Positions 5,075 to 6,340 of a DNA stretch of 6,340 nt are shown here, piece by piece. The position numbers and the translations under genes are program-made. The notes below the pieces were generated by a model. The model did no database searches. It was not told the DNA's origin and saw only the letters and a program-made list of their open reading frames with translations. This DNA is from an uncultured Geobacteraceae bacterium (GTDB lineage: Bacteria > Desulfobacterota > Desulfuromonadia > Desulfuromonadales > Geopsychrobacteraceae). The first letter of the stretch is position 1, and each line of letters begins with the position of its first letter. The stretch is taken from the NCBI GenBank assembly GCA_937958075.1, contig CALFFB010000136.1, positions 1-6,340 on the forward strand, given 5' to 3'.

Positions 5075-5620
5075 TCACGTCGGATGGTTTTTGTCTTCAG
5101 ACCATTTGATCGGGTTATCGATCATATATTGCCGGAGGGCGTGCAACTCCGACTCGTTGCGGATGATGCGTTCGTAATAATTTCGTTGCCACACCGGTAC
5201 GCCGGGGGTGTTGCGTGATTGGTTGATCGCATGGGTGCAACGGGCCTTGAATCCCCGCATGATGGCCCCTAACGTAGGGGCGCAATTTATTGCGCACTGT
5301 TTGTTTGATGTTTCATGGCAATCGGGCGCGATGAATCGCGCCCCTACGGGGTCATTGATCACAACAATTCCATGAAAATGATTCGGCATGATGACGTATT
5401 GATCGATATCAACATCAGAAAAATGCGTTGATATTCGTTGCCACGATTCGTCAATGATACGCCCGGCATCATTCAACCGTATCTCTCCATCAACCACCTC
5501 ACCGAACAAACATTCCCGCTGCCACGCGCAGATTGTCAAAAAATATGCCCCGGCACTGGAATAATCGTAATCACGCAAACGTATCGATCGCCGACGATGG
5601 ATTTGCGGATTGTATGCCAT
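5075..5620 (-). CDS. REP-associated tyrosine transposase (RAYT, IS200-like Y1 family)
   Basis: A single-strand DNA endonuclease of 181 residues that cuts at REP hairpins. YVIMPNHFHGIVVI at 75-88 holds the metal-binding HUH pair (His81, His83). VWQRNYYERIIRNESELHALRQYMIDNPIKW at 143-173 holds the catalytic Tyr (148 or 149) and the RAYT-type helix. The N-terminal RRSIRLRDYDYSSAGAYFLTI is also typical. The length is normal and no frame damage is visible, so it may be active. Residues 92-99 and 109-116 (VGARFIAP and CAINCAPT) are encoded by two REP sequences placed in the middle of the gene, between the HUH motif and the conserved LGAIMRGFKARCTHAINQ. Start: ATG at 5620 with an AGGAGG site at 5629-5624. 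A third REP lies 41 bases upstream. Such genes are usually single copy and do not transpose as IS elements. Confidence 0.95.
   Translation of the reverse strand: MAYNPQIHRRRSIRLRDYDYSSAGAYFLTICAWQRECLFGEVVDGEIRLNDAGRIIDESWQRISTHFSDVDIDQYVIMPNHFHGIVVINDPVGARFIAPDCHETSNKQCAINCAPTLGAIMRGFKARCTHAINQSRNTPGVPVWQRNYYERIIRNESELHALRQYMIDNPIKWSEDKNHPT
5274..5297 (+). repeat. REP element 1, inside the RAYT gene
   Basis: It begins with the GTAG foot on the plus strand, followed by a hairpin of 9-base arms (5278-5286 with 5289-5297, one mismatch) and a TT centre. It matches REP 2 at 20 of 24 positions in the opposite orientation. It codes for about residues 109-116 of the transposase. A further perfect 7-base inverted repeat (5265-5271 with 5275-5281) overlaps its left end and may be the edge of an older neighbouring copy. 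Confidence 0.75.
5324..5347 (-). repeat. REP element 2, inside the RAYT gene, inverted to REP 1
   Basis: On the minus strand it starts GTAG (5347-5344) and forms a perfect 9-base-pair hairpin (5324-5332 with 5335-5343, two-base centre). With REP 1 it forms an inverted pair 26 bases apart, GTAG feet facing outward, as in a BIME. It is translated in frame as VGARFIAP (residues 92-99). Confidence 0.8.
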
Positions 5621-5661
5621 ATCCCTCCTCCGTCTTTGTTGAATTGGTATGTAAGATCACC

Positions 5662-5687
5662 GTAAGGGCGGGGTCTCCCCGCCCTAC
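5662..5687 (-). repeat. REP element 3, between the DUF4124 gene and the RAYT
   Basis: On the minus strand GTAG at 5687-5684 opens a GC-rich hairpin: eight pairs (5666-5673 with 5677-5684), a TCT loop, then three more pairs (5662-5664 with 5685-5687) with A5665 bulged. The GTAG foot is shared with REPs 1 and 2, but the stem core is GGGCGGGG and not GGGGCGCG, so it is another subtype. Its foot overlaps the TAG stop of the upstream gene. It could also stop or stabilise that transcript, although no T-run follows. Confidence 0.75.
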
Positions 5688-6340
5688 ATCGAACAATACG
5701 CCTCTAAACGGGTAATATCCCAAATGGGGCGACGACCTTGGCCATCCCAGCGTGAATCGACTTTGATTTCAAACAACCGGGAGCCGAAATCACCAATACT
5801 GACGCTGTCTGTATGCCACGAAATATGCCTGCCACGATCACTGTGTGCCGAAGCTCTGACAATCAGATTATTGCAAGCCTGATCACCGGAAACCCGACCG
5901 GAAATTACTACGTAGCCATGCTTCTGTCCGGCGCTGGTGTTGGAGAAGTTGTATTGCGGAGTTTTGTTGGTGCCGACAGTCTGTGCCGATTGACTGACAA
6001 GTTGTTGTGCGTCACGCCGTGTCTGGGCATGTTGTTGATCAACCCGGCGCTGGATATCTGCAGAAACGACGATGGAACCGATTTCCGGCAGTTGTTGTAC
6101 AACTGCGCCCTGACCTAGAGGCTGGTCGGAATAGACCGTGCGCCCCTGATCATCGACCCAGCGGTAAACGCTGCTTCCGGAAGTTGATGGTGATGGTTGT
6201 TTGGGTAAAGATTGCCGAGGCTGTGGTTGAGTTGTTGTCGTTTCCGGTTGCTGATTCGCAGGATTGTTGATCGCCGTTGCCGGCTCCTGGACTCCTTGTT
6301 CGATCGGTGGCTCCGGTGGGAAAAAGCGTTGCTCGATCAT
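5684..6340 (-). CDS. DUF4124-type protein, N-terminus probably beyond the window
   Basis: The 218 codons seen contain a Pro/Gln/Thr-rich linker (about 8-55), then VYRWVDDQGRTVYSDQPLGQGA (58-79), the DUF4124 signature common in envelope proteins of proteobacteria. A Gln/Arg-rich helical stretch follows (about 95-125). The C-terminal domain of about 75 residues starts at YVVISGRVSGDQACNNL and ends EAYCSM. It has alternating polar and hydrophobic strands and two Cys that might form a disulfide, which would fit the periplasm. An ATG falls exactly on the window edge (6340), but there is no signal peptide, and DUF4124 proteins normally have one. I therefore think the gene starts further right. The stop TAG is also the foot of REP 3. 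Function unknown. Confidence 0.8.
   Translation of the reverse strand: MIEQRFFPPEPPIEQGVQEPATAINNPANQQPETTTTQPQPRQSLPKQPSPSTSGSSVYRWVDDQGRTVYSDQPLGQGAVVQQLPEIGSIVVSADIQRRVDQQHAQTRRDAQQLVSQSAQTVGTNKTPQYNFSNTSAGQKHGYVVISGRVSGDQACNNLIVRASAHSDRGRHISWHTDSVSIGDFGSRLFEIKVDSRWDGQGRRPIWDITRLEAYCSM

Overview
This 6.3 kb window is a bacterial chromosomal segment of moderately high GC, with closely packed genes on both strands. The gene families point to an anaerobic or facultative deltaproteobacterium of the Desulfuromonas/Geobacter type: a probable selenocysteine peroxiredoxin, a thioredoxin-type arsenate reductase, a REP-associated transposase with its REPs, and a remnant of a winged-helix regulator of the nucleotidyltransferase type. 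The taxonomic placement is inference from families, not from a marker gene.

Layout. (1) Positions 1-745, minus strand: arsR followed by arsC, which leaves the window at its left edge. The same 18-bp operator lies in front of each gene. (2) Positions 798-1510, plus strand, divergent from arsR: a peroxiredoxin-like gene with an in-frame TGA exactly at the catalytic cysteine position (RGVW-TGA-PYC). A good bacterial SECIS-like hairpin follows, so I read it as one selenoprotein gene and not as two fragments. (3) Positions 1553-2446, minus: yghU, a glutathione-dependent disulfide-bond oxidoreductase. (4) Positions 2715-4250, plus: a MarC-family membrane protein, then a radical SAM protein of unknown function. 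(5) Positions 4247-4988, minus: a decayed stretch with a signal-peptide-bearing ORF that loses sense after about 35 residues, and a frameshifted, truncated winged-helix regulator behind a well-preserved three-half-site operator. (6) Positions 5075-5687, minus: a complete REP-associated tyrosine transposase (RAYT) that carries an inverted pair of REP hairpins inside its own reading frame, with a third REP of another type just upstream. (7) Positions 5684-6340, minus: a DUF4124-type protein that probably continues beyond the right edge.

How the genes may fit together: the left 2.4 kb is a thiol/selenol redox and metalloid-stress neighbourhood (arsenate reduction, peroxide or disulfide handling, glutathione disulfide chemistry). 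The right third is shaped by REP/RAYT activity and gene decay. The strongest unusual signal is the UGA-coded selenocysteine in the peroxiredoxin-like protein. The second is the BIME-like REP pair lying inside the transposase coding sequence. No tRNA, rRNA, CRISPR array or convincing intrinsic terminator was seen.
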